This document shows, in pieces, positions 1 to 10,544 of a stretch of DNA of 64,000 bases. How positions within the stretch are numbered: position 1 is the first letter of the stretch; every line of letters begins with the position of its first letter. The notes under the pieces are model-generated. The model was not told where the DNA came from and did no database searches. It saw only the letters and a program-made list of their open reading frames with translations. The stretch comes from Porites lobata (taxonomy: Eukaryota; Cnidaria; Anthozoa; Scleractinia; Poritidae), in contig CALNXK010000380.1 of the NCBI GenBank assembly GCA_942486035.1, positions 102,001-166,000 on the forward strand, in the 5' to 3' direction. The translations under genes and the position numbers were made by a program.

Positions 1-1080
1 CTGAATTCTTTTTCCGAAACCAAAGCCGTACATTTTGCTATATACCGCGCTTTTAATTGCCCCCGCAGGGATTTCGCCCAGAAGGCGAAATCCCGAGGAG
101 GCACTCTAGTAACTCGCGCGTATATTAAGGAAAGTACTTACAGTTGAAATATACAGTCATACAGTCAATATAGAAAAAATGTCGATTTGCTTGAACAGGG
201 GCAGCGAAAAATCGGTAGGTAATGATGACGTTTCTATTGTTTGCGCCCGCAAGTACGAAATGGTTAGGATGACGTAAAGACAGAAAATCCGGAAAGGGAC
301 CGCTCAGGTAGATTTTGTGACATTTATTATGCAGTCATACTTCGATACTCTTTTGCGTTACGCAGTGACATTCTGTGAAGCAGTTGTTTTAAAAGTTATG
401 GACCAAAAGACACTCGTTAAGCGCAGATGAGGTTATAAGGTGCGTTTAACTGTGTATATATAAACACTTGGAGAGTTTGTCAGACACGAGTTCACAAATC
501 TTTGATTTATATTGGAAACCTTGCCAGACACTCTTTCTCTCTCTTTGACCGGAATAAGACTCAGTACCAAACAAGCAAGACGAGTGAACAACGGCTAGCT
601 TATCACAAGCAGAACGATGGACGATTACAGACATTCGCTGACAATCAAATCTGTGCTGACTTATTCCCTGCTCACAGATGTCCTTCCGTGATAAAGTTTC
701 AAATAAGACTAGAATGCGCAGGTGTGAATCGATCAAACGTCCTTTTAATTTCTACGGCTTACTTTCCGACAAATAAAATGAGCTGAATGTAAAAAGTGAA
801 AGAGAAATAGCGAAAAATTCAACTTCTAATTAAATCTTTTCTTATCGCTTAGAATAAACTAATTTCGAAACTGAGAATGTTTTGATCAAAGCTGTGTAAA
901 TCGAGCTGAAACTATGCAAGGAACCTTGAATTTCCTATATTTATCTTTACATATGATCAGATTCCTTTGTTCTTTTCGGGGGGAATATATTGCATAACCC
1001 CCGAATCAACTGTCTGAAAAGCTGGGTGCGGCTTTGATTGTTTGAAGGGAAGAGCGGGGCTAATGAACAGCTAATTAACA
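1..1080. other. Unassigned AT-rich DNA
   Basis: No convincing gene. Short open frames at 446-736 (-) and 502-786 (+) overlap on opposite strands and have no recognisable domain. A small perfect hairpin lies near 68-94 (arms GGGATTTCGCC / GGCGAAATCCC). Confidence 0.5.
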
Positions 1081-1158
1081 TGCGAGGGGATTATGTATTA
1101 ATATGCAAGGGGGATAAGTCACTTATCCCCTTGCATATTAATACATAATCCCCTCGCA
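1081..1158. repeat. Near-perfect 78 bp palindrome
   Basis: The left arm begins TGCGAGGGGATTATGTATTA and the right arm is its reverse complement, with no loop and one 1-base difference in a G/C run near the centre. Arms are about 38-39 bp. It can be a cruciform-forming sequence or a minimal foldback transposon relic. Confidence 0.85.
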
Positions 1159-1933
1159 TTTTAATTACCTTTTCATAAAGAAAAAATTTACAAATGTTTA
1201 TTGGAAATATTGAACACGACACTATAATTCCTAAAATTAAACTGAGCTGCGTTTCTTTTGCGACACATTCACGGATTTTCTTAGTTGTTGGTTCATCGAT
1301 TTCCACAGCCAGAACGACAGTCTGAAATTGAACAGCGTCTTTAAAATTCTACGGTTCCACGAAAGGTGTTCCGTTCTTTAAACAGCTGTCATCCCAAACT
1401 CGTGTACTCCATGAAGACATTTAGTTGACCTCTTTGTGTTTTGCGGTATTCTTGCTTCATTCCTCGACTGAATTTCCTCGTCAGTTACAGTAGTGAACCT
1501 TCGCCCGGAATCTTCTTTATCTGTAAACATGCAGGTTGCCCGAAAGATCCTTGGTGCGAAAATTGAAATTGTCAACTGCTTACTTGTTGTCTGCCTCCGA
1601 AATGAAGAGTCAAAATTGTTTTCCGAAAGCTCAATTGCAGTACCGCCATTAAAGCTGCTTTAGTTTGAGTAATAAACAACTCTATTTGTAATAGATCTGA
1701 ATCGGTCGACACTGCTAGGCTCTTTAGGCTGTTGCTAGCATTCACTACGAACAACTAATTCGAAATGCAACTTTGAGAAACTAACATAATTAAAAAGCCG
1801 AGAAACTTGTGAATCCCACCAGTTCCAGCATGGAGTGTTAAAAAACAAAAGAAAAATGAACAATAGAGACATTTTTCCTCAATGTATTTTTGCATCCCTT
1901 GAGGAATCCTCGCCAATGTAAAAATAAGCCATT
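1159..1933. other. Unassigned AT-rich DNA
   Basis: Only short open frames without domains (1378-1575 and 1572-1754, both minus). Nothing supportable seen. Confidence 0.5.
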
Positions 1934-2039
1934 TATCGGCCTTCAGCTCGTGGTTATGTGATTTATTCCCCTCGTGCGTTGCCCCTCGGGCAAACACACG
2001 AGGGGAATAAATCACATAACCCAGAGCTGAAGGCCGATA
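1934..2039. repeat. Inverted repeat, ~47 bp arms
   Basis: Left arm starts TATCGGCCTTCAGCTCG and the right arm ends with the reverse complement GAGCTGAAGGCCGATA. The central part repeats ATTTATTCCCCTCG / CGAGGGGAATAAAT around a ~10 bp loop. Likely a small foldback element. Confidence 0.85.
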
Positions 2040-2345
2040 ACCCTTACGTGTTATTTGTCAGTAATTTTTAGTGTTTGCTGTTAATTTGGCCAATTTTTTA
2101 ATGTTTCCTGTTTCCGGAGAAAATACTGTTTTAGCTCTGCTCAAATCACCTATGAACTTTGATCCCGCGCTTTAAGAGGCTGTAGCCGTAGTCTCTTTTT
2201 TTCACCCATGCGCAACAGTATTCTACTAGGAAGCCTGGGGAAAACTGGGTACCAATCTCGTGCCAAGAGCCCACGATCCTTTACCAAGTCAAAAGATCAT
2301 GGCGGCGATAGAGGCGTCGAGTGAATTCTCCTCCCCCAGAAATAC

Positions 2346-2866
2346 ACCGTGTGGCACGAATTTTTTGCGGGAGTTTATTTTTGCGGATTGGCGGTTTTTT
2401 GTGTTTTGCGGGAACTAATTTTTGCGGTAAGGACAGATTGATTTTTCTTGCTGGAAATTAATTTTTCCAGTTTTCAGAAAGTATCCAGTACCCAGCATTG
2501 ATAATATTTTCGTTTTTTTTGAGTACGTGCAATAGAAATAAATATTTTCAAACAATACTATGGTGTGCGTACCTAATGTAAAACCTTCTTCGTGGCATGT
2601 CTGTAAAGTAGCTAATTAGCTAAGAACATTAACCACGTTCAATAAAGGGTATTGTATGTATTGTTGTATTGTAAACAGTATTTCATTGTTTACCGTTTTG
2701 TTTGTGTAGCGAATTTAAGTTATAGAGAATAGTTACTGTGGCGAAAATTTTTGCGGACAAAATGTTTGCGGTATTTTTTATTTGCGGGAACTTATTTTTG
2801 CGGATTGCTTGAAAAATTGCAAAACTCGCAAAAATTAGAACCCGCAAAAATTTCGTGCCACACGGT
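2346..2866. mobile_element. MITE with CCGTGTGGCACGAA termini
   Basis: A 521 bp element bounded by the inverted termini ACCGTGTGGCACGAA and TTCGTGCCACACGGT. Inside both ends the motif TTTTTGCGG (or its complement CCGCAAAAA) recurs many times in the orientation expected of subterminal transposase-binding repeats. No coding capacity. No clear target-site duplication could be read. Confidence 0.75.
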
Positions 2867-4380
2867 AGTCGAAAATTTTCGAATTTCTCCTTGGAAAACT
2901 TCGGAAATCTTCCGAAATGATCGGGAATCGTCGGAAAGTGGCCGAAAACTTCTTGATATACTGAAAATAACATTGCCCTTTTTGGAGCCTTTTTTTGTTT
3001 CCTTCTGGATAATTTTACAGTTACAGAGAATTTTTTACTGTTAGTGTTAAAATGCCTAAAATTAAACTTAAAAAAATTAAGTGTTTAGTGTTATCGATGT
3101 ACCCCCATTCAGATCCTCCAATAAATCCCTACCTCAATGGTACTAATAAATTCGAGAGTAATCTCAGTGATGTACTGGAGATCTTGATAGTCCGCTTGAT
3201 TTAACACGACCAAAAAGGTCTACGAGGAAATCACATTTAACACAAGTTTAACACTTCGTACTTAAATGTCACTGAGAGAATTTTTCTTCACAAAATAAAC
3301 TGGACTTTCACAAAACTAACCTATTAACGGAGTCCACAATCAACCCTTTTGGAAACAGAAAGATGAACCTAGGGGAGTTTCTCTTTCTTTGTTTCAGTTT
3401 CATCGAATGAAGCTAGCAAAAGTGACGTATACTTCCGGAAATTAAAATATGATAACTCGCAAAAAGCCGTAATCCATAAAAATAGAAAACTAGGGGGGAA
3501 TTAAACTATATGATTGTCACATAAAATCCAATACAGTTTCCTGAACAAAAACACGAAAAGCTCACATAAAGGACCAAAACGAACGTACAATAGAACCGAA
3601 CGAAACACGTACAGGGAAACGAAAAAACTGTTGGAGTTGGAAGGGGGTTCGAGTTATCGGGGTCGATTGAATATTCATTTTACCACGTTAATAACCGATC
3701 GTTTACTGAATTTTCAGCACTGTCGTATACCTTACAGAGCAACACCTAGGGTCCGGTTACGTTAATTTATAATTTTGTCAGAATTTGCATCACGCGTGGA
3801 AAGCGCATGATTTCTTAGTAAGACAGAATGTATCTTCTTGGTGGTCGCAGATACCGTTAACAAGTTGGGCGTGGAGGTAAATGTGTGAAAAAATTGGTGT
3901 AAGGAAAATGTGTGAAAACGCACAAATGGGGCGCAGTATGTATGAGAAGTACAATAAATTTGAATAAAATACAACGAGCTAATGTGCGGGTGTCACAGGA
4001 GCGGAGTCATTCAAAAGGCATAGAAGATAGACTCTAAACAAAAGATCCACAAATTTGTTGCATTCCTCACGGGAGTTGAGGGCCGGCTCAATGTAAATCA
4101 AGCTGCAAAAAACACGCTGGTTCAGACAAAAATTTGGGCGTTGAACCGTATTTCTTTTTCATAGGCTGAAAAACAGGGTACTTATAGCCCTTAAAAGAAG
4201 AAATGGTAAACTTGCTCACCTATTAGGTCCTCAGCAACAACTCAACAAACGCAATCCACATGTAGTCCACAACACACTGGATCACCCGGCCTCGAACCAC
4301 AAGGACTAAATGCAAGACCTTGACGTCACTGCCCAAATATGAGGTATTACTTACACCCAAATATGGGCAAAAAAGAAAAG
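2867..4380. other. Unassigned AT-rich DNA
   Basis: No conserved gene seen. Short frames at 2683-2973 (-), 2751-3044 (+) and 3514-3765 (+) are unrelated to anything recognised. A stretch near 2870-2950 is rich in CGAAAAT/CGGAAA words. Confidence 0.45.
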
Positions 4381-4600
4381 GCGAAAAGAAAGCCTGAAAA
4401 AAATTCAGGCTTGTACGGGATTCGAATCCTTGACCTCTGCGATACCGGTGCAGCGCTCTACCAATTAAGCTAACAAGCCAACTGGGAGCAGGTCGTTGAA
4501 TTGGTTCGTGATAAACGGCGTGAAAGGATAATGATGAAATTATAAATATATGAAAATCATATATATGTGAACTGCGGAATGAAGAATTATTTGAATATAT
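4381..4600 (-). mobile_element. tRNA-derived SINE, minus orientation
   Basis: The minus strand from 4479 to 4408 folds as a tRNA-like head: acceptor GGCTTGT pairs with ACAAGCC, A-box TAGCTTAATTGGTAGAGC, B-box GATTCGAATCC. The anticodon loop reads CCGGTAT with C instead of T at position 33, and the 31-39 pair is mismatched, so it is not a good functional tRNA. It is followed by a GCCTGAA...TTCAGGC hairpin, as in the other copies of this family. The 3' body stops near 4381. On the 5' side lies a tail of the same family (CCGCAGTTCACATATAT), suggesting tandem SINE insertion. Confidence 0.75.
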
Positions 4601-4612
4601 ACATACATATAT

Positions 4613-4736
4613 ATTTTTTTCAGGCCTTCTTTTCGCAACTGCATAAGTTGCGTATACAACTGTGATGATCTTCCTTCAAATAATTCTTCACTGCCGCAGT
4701 TCACATATATGATTTTCATATATTCATAATTTCACG
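4613..4736 (+). mobile_element. SINE tail fragment, opposite orientation
   Basis: Carries the family tail: TTTTTTCAGGC, CAACTGCATAAGTTGCG, TTCAAATAATTCTTCACT, CCGCAGTTCACATATATG, ATATTCATAATTTC. It matches 6126-6256 almost base for base and is the inverted counterpart of 4540-4600, so the two SINE pieces are head to head. Confidence 0.75.
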
Positions 4737-4744
4737 AAGATCTA

Positions 4745-5460
4745 AGTTGTGAAGGGAGGGGTGACTGAGTTCGCCATACAGTAAAAAATTACCAAAGGTC
4801 GAGACCTTCTGGGTAGCAAAGCTCTACTGGTAAATAGCAAAGCAACTTAGAGCTAACTACTGGAGACACTGAATTAAGTTCTTAATGTATTTATACGTAA
4901 GCAAACAAATAAACTGTGTGACAGAAAAAAGGGGTCAAAGTTAGGGCCAAAGTTACGACAAATTGAACTTTCAGATAAAAGGTGTCGAAAAGAGAAATCA
5001 GAAAACTTGATGTTAAAAACACCGTCGGGAATGCGAATAAGCCCTCGGCTATGAAAAAGCAATCCTATGCGTATCAAAAAGACGAGTAAATGTAAAACTA
5101 CAACATATTTTAAAAACTGATTGAACCTAGTAACTGAGTACATTGGGGAATCTGACTCCAGTATTAGAATGGAGGCCTTTCTGGACAGTAACTTTAAACA
5201 ATTTACCAGTAGGCTAAAAACTACAACTATGTAAATAATAAAAGCGTAAAAAACTAAATTAAACTACCAATAGACAAGTCTAAAGTGCCTCTGTCACATA
5301 TGGTATAACAATGGAAATAAAAATTTATTACTGATTCCTGATGTTCTCGAAGTGAATATATTGAACTGAAGGTTGCAAGTGCAAAAGCTCTGCATACGAC
5401 TAGTCGAAAATTTATCTTTGAACTACGAAAAGATTTAACTTATTATTGTCCCCAGTTAGC
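4745..5460. repeat. Dispersed segmental repeat, copy A
   Basis: Shares ordered blocks with 8550-9030 and 12925-13640/14036-14260: GGGGTGACTGAGTT, AAAAATTAC, GGTCGAGA, GTGTGACAG, AAAAAAGG, AGAAATCAGAAAA, then CTGTCACATATGG, ACAATGGAAATAAAAA and a block around ACTAGTCG. No ORF is conserved between copies, so this is noncoding duplicated DNA. Confidence 0.65.
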
Positions 5461-5780
5461 TGAACAAATTGACACTTAATTAAAGTTGACATTTCATTTT
5501 AATTTTTCTTGCCTATTCTCGAAAAATAGACACCCCAGAATTCATTGTACTTTTTTTCACCACAAAAGTTAGGACGGTTATTTCCGTTGAAGGACGTGAA
5601 GCCCTCTCCCGATGATCGCTCGATAATAAATGACATTCTCGTTAAGACTCGTAGTAGAATGACGATGACTATCCACTTTTCCCGGTTCGCGCTCGCCCGC
5701 ACTACTTAGTATTGGGAAAATCTTGTTCTCGTCCTCGTCTTAGAATCTAAAGCTCCTGATGGTAAAAACAAGGTACGCGA
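5461..5780. other. Unassigned DNA between repeat copies
   Basis: Contains a 67-codon open frame on the minus strand (5499-5702) without a recognisable domain. Nothing supportable seen. Confidence 0.4.
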
Positions 5781-6112
5781 ATAATCCTCGGCTATGAAAC
5801 AGCAAACCTACGCATATAAAAAAGACGAGTAAATGTAAAACTACTATATATTTTAAAAACTGATTCAAGCTAGTAACTGAACAGGGAATTTGACTCCAGT
5901 ATTAGAATGGAGGCCTTTCTAAACAATAACTTTAAACAATCTGACAATAGAAATAAAACTACAACTATGTAAATAATAAAAGCGTAAAAACTATATTAAA
6001 TTGCCAGTAGGCACGTCTCAAGTGCCTCTGTCATAACAATGGAAATAAAAATTTACTACAGATTCCTGATGTTCTTCTTTTTACGACTAGTTGTAAAATA
6101 AGCTATGAAAAT
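5781..6112. repeat. Dispersed segmental repeat, partial copy A2
   Basis: Repeats the middle and end of copy A: AATAATCCTCGGCTATGAAA, AAAAAGACGAGTAAATGTAA, GACTCCAGTATTAGAATGG and AAGTGCCTCTGTC. Its ACTATATTAAATTGCC block is an empty site for the TTAA element at 13641-14031. Confidence 0.65.
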
Positions 6113-6125
6113 TACACTTATCTTT

Positions 6126-6256
6126 GGACTATTTTTTTTCAGGCTTTCTTTTCGTAACTGCATAAGTTGCGTATACAACTGCGATGATCTTCCTTCAAAT
6201 AATTCTTCACTCCGCGGTTCACATATATATGATTTTCACATATTCATAATTTCTTA
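6126..6256 (+). mobile_element. SINE tail fragment
   Basis: Near-identical to 4613-4736 (TTTTTCAGGCTTTCTTTTCG, CAACTGCGATGATCTTCC, TTCACATATATATGATTTTC). It has no tRNA-like head, so it is 5' truncated. Confidence 0.75.
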
Positions 6257-6335
6257 ATTCTATTTGTCCACAGCTTGATAATTGGATGAACTTTTATCAT
6301 TTATCTTTAATCAGTTAATTGCCAAATAGCATAGC

Positions 6336-6789
6336 TACCGTATTTACTCGAATAAGTGCCACCCTCGATTAAGCGCCGCACATGGAGTGGAAAAGTTAAT
6401 AAGCGCAGCTCTTGAATAAGCGCCGCAGCTCCGGTGCAGGGCTTAATCGAGTATTTCCACAAGATGATAAAAATACGCTGTAATCGCTGCAATGCGGTTC
6501 TAAGCCAGCAAGGGGAATCTATTTTCATCAATAGTGATGTTTTTCAGTTCAAAGTGAGTATATTTCGACGCTCTTTCATTCAGTTCTCTCTTCAAAATCT
6601 TCGCGTTCTTCAGTTCTTGCGCGAAAAAAGCCATGAAAAAATACTCAGGAAGTAAATTAAATTGTACAATCAAAATGTTTTGTCTTTGTGGTATGAACCT
6701 TTTAAATAAGCGCTGCCCTCGAATAAGCGCCGCATCGGAGACACGAAAAATTAAATAAGCGCCGCGGTGCTTATTCGAGTAAATAGGTA
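6336..6789. mobile_element. MITE with AAGCGCCGC internal repeats
   Basis: About 454 bp bounded by TACCGTATTTACTCGAATAA and the complement of TACCTATTTACTCGAATAAG. Near both ends AATAAGCGCCGC recurs several times in inverted orientation. Overlapping open frames on both strands here are artefacts of the repeat. Confidence 0.75.
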
Positions 6790-6976
6790 ATCGTGGCAAT
6801 GGGTGGTCAGCTGCTTAGGCAGTAGGTGACAAACAGATAGAATAGAGAAAAACATCCGAGAAGATGCTTTTAAAAAAGAAAGAAAGAAACCAGAGGATTA
6901 AAATTTAACACCGGGTTAGCGCTAATCGCTAATACGTTTCCCCCTGTGGTGTTTTCTATTTAACAATATTGAGTTT

Positions 6977-7212
6977 ACGCAACAGGACGACAGAAAGAAG
7001 AGGACGGCAAAACGCTTGTGTGTGACAAACGTGACAGGGCTATTGCTTGCGTGTTTTGTCGCAATCTTCACTTAACGATATGTTTTCCGGTCTTTAACAA
7101 ATAAATCTGTTTCAGGAAAGTGAAGTTTGGCGGAACTTTTGTTCAAACAAAATTATTGTCACGCTTGTCACACAAGGTTTGCTGTCTTCTTTCCTCTCCC
7201 GTCATGTTGTGT
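6977..7212. mobile_element. Inverted-repeat element, related to 41765-41970
   Basis: The left arm contains GCAACAGGACGACAGAAAGA and GTGTGTGACAA. The right arm contains the inverted equivalents TTGTCACGCTTGTCACACAA and TCTTCTTTCCTCTCCCGTCA. The spacer includes AAGTTTGGCGGA. The same pieces recur at 41765-41970. Confidence 0.6.
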
Positions 7213-7239
7213 AAGTTCACTAACAGCTGCCTAGAACTG

Positions 7240-9030
7240 CAGTGCTAAACCATGCATCGATTGGAAAAGTTCATTAACCACATGCTCAGTGTCGCTTTCT
7301 ACAAAACAGAGATCACTGGACTCTTTGTTTTGGCTACTGATGCAAGACAATTGCGTAGTTGAATTCTAAAAGTCCCCGGCTTAACGTCATATATGTTTCT
7401 AGAGACACAACGTTTTGTCTAAATAAGAGTCCACGGTTTTCTGTTTCAGTTCTGCATAGTATTATAGTATTGTTCTATTTTTTTTTTCTTCTCTTTTTTC
7501 TCTTGGTGTTAAGAAATATTTACTCTCCCTAAAAACTAAACGGTCTAATTGCCTTGAGTGTGCATACCTAATTCAGTTTGGAGCTTTACCCTTTTGCTGT
7601 TTTTTTAATTGCACAATAGACCTTATTCACGATATCCGCCAGCTTTGCACGCACTTTAGGATTGATAGGATAAAAGCAGTGTCACGTGGTATTTCAGGGG
7701 GTACACGAATATATGATACAATTGCCAATACGAGTACTGGCGGCCGCGTTTGTGAAGATTCTCTCACGACGAGACGGTGCTTTCGGTCTTGCAAAATGTA
7801 CAGTTCGAGTTTCGACAAGTGGTTTATATGATTTTCCCCCAAAACCATATAAACTCGACTTAATTTTTTTTTGCGATTTCTGTGATATTCCTAAAAATGG
7901 GGAAACAGTGATTACTGTAAAATTCGTCATGCATCTACTACTTGGAAGGAACTACTAGTAGCCGGATGAATGACGAATTTTACAGTTCAACAGAAAAAAA
8001 TGAATTTTATTTTAAAGAGTTTATATGGTTTTGGAGGACGCTGTCACAAAATTACAGACGTTTGTATGGATCTTTAACCATGTTTCAAGAGTCATGACTT
8101 GATCCCTGTTCAACTTTAGAGCACCAAACTCGGTTAAATAACCAATCTCAACATGACCTTTTATATGGCGGTGACAGTTTATCGATTAGTTTAAGTTTGA
8201 AACTCGCCCCAGTTCCGTACACAACTCCGAAATGGCCAATTGCTCGCTGTAAGGACATCTGCGGTCGCTACTGCATCCAGAAAAGAAACAATGATCACTT
8301 CCTCTACTCATATTTGCCATTATCGTCATTAAGATAAAAAGTTCTTCATTATCGTTTGTCCAGAATAAATAAACTCAACCGCGATTTCTTGCATTGGAAT
8401 CTTTTATTACTTGTTTGCACCCTGAGAAACCATGTGAAATTGCATTGCTTTTATCCTTACGCACGTGCAAAGATGGCGGACATCGCGAATAAGGTCTACT
8501 AGGTCTCTTACGCTCTTACATTAGTAGTAGTCGATTGCAAATCGATCTAAGTAGGGAAGGGAGGGTGACTGAGTTGACCAGTAAACATTAAAAAATTACT
8601 AGAGGTCGAGAATTTCTGGGGAACTAAGCTCCACAGGTAAACAGCAAAGTGCCGGGTCTACAGTACAGTTCACATTCCACAGGTCAAGAGTAATGCTCAT
8701 CGATAAATTACCAAATCACACAGATTCCCCTCAAGCTAATAGAGCATTTTGTTAAAAGATTAGGGCTAGGAGACACTTTTAATGCTGTTTGTTTATCTGT
8801 ATCGTGGTGACCTGTACTCTGACAGCAAATCAATAACCGAGCTAACAAACCTGGAGAAACTAAGCTAAGAACTTGTATTTATATGCAAGTAAATAAACCG
8901 TATGTGACAGGAAAATGGGTTACATCGGCAAACTTACGACCAACTTGCAGAAAAAAGGTGTCAACAAGAGAAATCAAAAAACTTTATAGTAAAAATGAAC
9001 GCACGTGAATAAGCCTGTAACAAAATGGTA
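7240..9030. repeat. Dispersed segmental repeat, copy B (holds a MITE)
   Basis: Colinear with 12060-13640. Shared blocks include GGACTCTTTGTTTT, ACAATTGCG, AAGTTGAATT, AGAGTCCACGGTTTTCTG (TTTTTTG in copy C), CATACCTAATTCAGT, GGTCTCTTA, GGGTGACTGAGTT, GAGAATTTCTGGGGAACTAA and AACTTACGACCAACTTGCAG. It is interrupted at 7619-8496 by a MITE absent from copy C. It provides the empty sites for the elements at 12412-12529 and 13003-13240. Confidence 0.75.
7619..8496. mobile_element. TA-flanked MITE, 878 bp
   Basis: Termini GACCTTATTCACGATATCCG and the complement of GACCTTATTCGCGATGTCCG, with TIR similarity continuing for about 80 bp (TTTGCACG..., GGATAAAAGCA). TA lies on both sides. Copy C has the uninterrupted site CACAATAAGGTCTCTTA near 12591-12610, confirming both boundaries. 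Internal inverted repeats sit at 7912-7989. Open frames of 73-90 codons have no domains. Confidence 0.8.
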
Positions 9031-9889
9031 AAGCCATGTGTCGGTCCCTAGAAAGGTCAACACAGGACACCCGGGATGGATTTTTTTTGCACAGTGTCCA
9101 GGGCTCATTTTCTTGGCCGCGCGTTGATCTGGCCTGGCTACTTCGTCGAGCATATTCTCGGCCTTTTGGATTACATCCTTCGAGTATGTCAAAGTCTGCG
9201 GGATTCGTTTTTCTATCCGGGAAAGCTTCATTGGTTCCTGTATCTGCTGCTAAGCTATTACTACGATCCTGGCATGTTTATTTTCTGTTGGAGTTCGAAT
9301 TTCGAGGAAAAAGTTGTGTTGAACGAGAGCATGGCGGCGAAGATGGCATCTCGTGTCTCCGACCTTGTATATTATTATTGTATATAGAGTGAATTTGAAC
9401 AAATTATCACGAAACTTCGTTGGAGCATTAAGGACAACAACAACTAACTGCAGAGTAAGTTTCATTGATCTTTATTTAGTATTTCCTAGAAATTTTAGGA
9501 TCGTATTTTCACCCCATACACACACTGTAGTCTTAATGGAACGGTATACTGCGGTACTATCACAGAGCCTGGGTTACCTGTGGCAAACCTTGTCCGCACT
9601 TTACCCCAAAGTAAGGCTTAGCCCTTGGAGACAGGTTCGAAAAAATATCCACTCCGGACCCCGTGTCCCACCAGAACTGTACTCCACCCATCCCAGATGG
9701 GGCCCCCTACTGGTTCCCCGTAGTTCCTAGAGACGAGGGGATATGGGCCTTTTGATCAGGACTTTTGTCCAAGTTGTCCAAGGTGCATGGCTACCCATGG
9801 TGGTACCCATGGTGGTAGGGAAGTACTACCACCAAAATGTTGCCCATTAATTTCGTCTGGTGTTTTCTCTTTAGTAATATTAGGGAGAT
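9031..9889. other. GC-rich patch plus unassigned DNA
   Basis: 9040-9350 is richer in CpG than its surroundings and breaks off the copy B homology. On the minus strand two frames stay open together over roughly 9050-9235, one reading NPADFDILEGCNPKGREYAR and the other ENMLDEVARPDQRAAKKMSP. On the plus strand frames 9036-9392 and 9076-9387 are open too. I recognise none of them, and with so many open frames none can be called a gene. 9530-9860 shows nothing recognisable. Confidence 0.35.
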
Positions 9890-10256
9890 TTAAGCACGCC
9901 AAGACGGCAACGGCAGCGAAAACGTCTCTGAAAAGTGAATTCGGGCTGCTTCAAACTTTATAGTGCTTATTACATCTCGTGCAATTCGTAAAATATTGGT
10001 CAATTTTTCTGTGGTTGAATTCTAAATGACTGTATCGAAGTTCAGGAAAAGAAGAAAAAAGTCGTTGTCTTGTCTTCAAGTCCTCCACAAAACTTAAAAT
10101 GAGGCACTTTCACGTCGTAGTCGTGTATTGACGGCAGAGAAATTTTTGTACAAAAAAGCGTGATGCTCGTGCAAAGTTGTTGTTTTGCTTGTCTTATCCT
10201 ATTGTTTTTTTGCCGTTGTCGTTGCCGGCGCCGTGGTCGTTGCTAAAGCTCCCAAG
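9890..10256. mobile_element. Inverted-repeat element with GACGGCAACGGCA end
   Basis: The left end has AAGACGGCAACGGCAGCGAA and the right end the inverted TTGCCGTTGTCGTTGCCGGC. Internal blocks such as AAAAGTGAATTCG, TTTCACGTCGTAGTCGTG and GGCAGAGAAAT recur in 10660-10880, so both belong to one family. Noncoding. Confidence 0.6.
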
Positions 10257-10544
10257 ATGCAACGCAAAACCATCCGTCGATCGGAAGAGTTTAAATTCAT
10301 TAAAACCATTTATTTTCAACTTTGCTCGGTTTCCTTTGTTCTTTTTAGGAGAATATATTACATAACCCCTGATAATAAATCACTGTCTGAAACGCTGCTG
10401 CTGGCGGCTTTGATTGTAACAGGGGAGTGCAGAGCTAAAACAATAGCTGATAACAGTAACCAAAAAATGTAATATATATTTTCCTTGCTCATATTTCCCT
10501 CGTCACATTCCCCGGCTCATATTTCCTTCCCCTAAAAGAAACAA
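10257..10544. other. Unassigned DNA
   Basis: Short frames at 10177-10365 and 10185-10472 (+) partly overlap the preceding repeat and are not credible genes. Confidence 0.4.

Noticed and set aside
4408..4479. Functional tRNA gene on the minus strand
   Set aside because: Acceptor and B-box look good, but the anticodon loop lacks T33, the anticodon stem has a mismatch and the sequence is embedded in a SINE body found elsewhere.
8974..9231. Minus-strand 85-codon gene
   Set aside because: A second minus frame is equally open over the same bases and neither is recognised, so no coding call can be supported.
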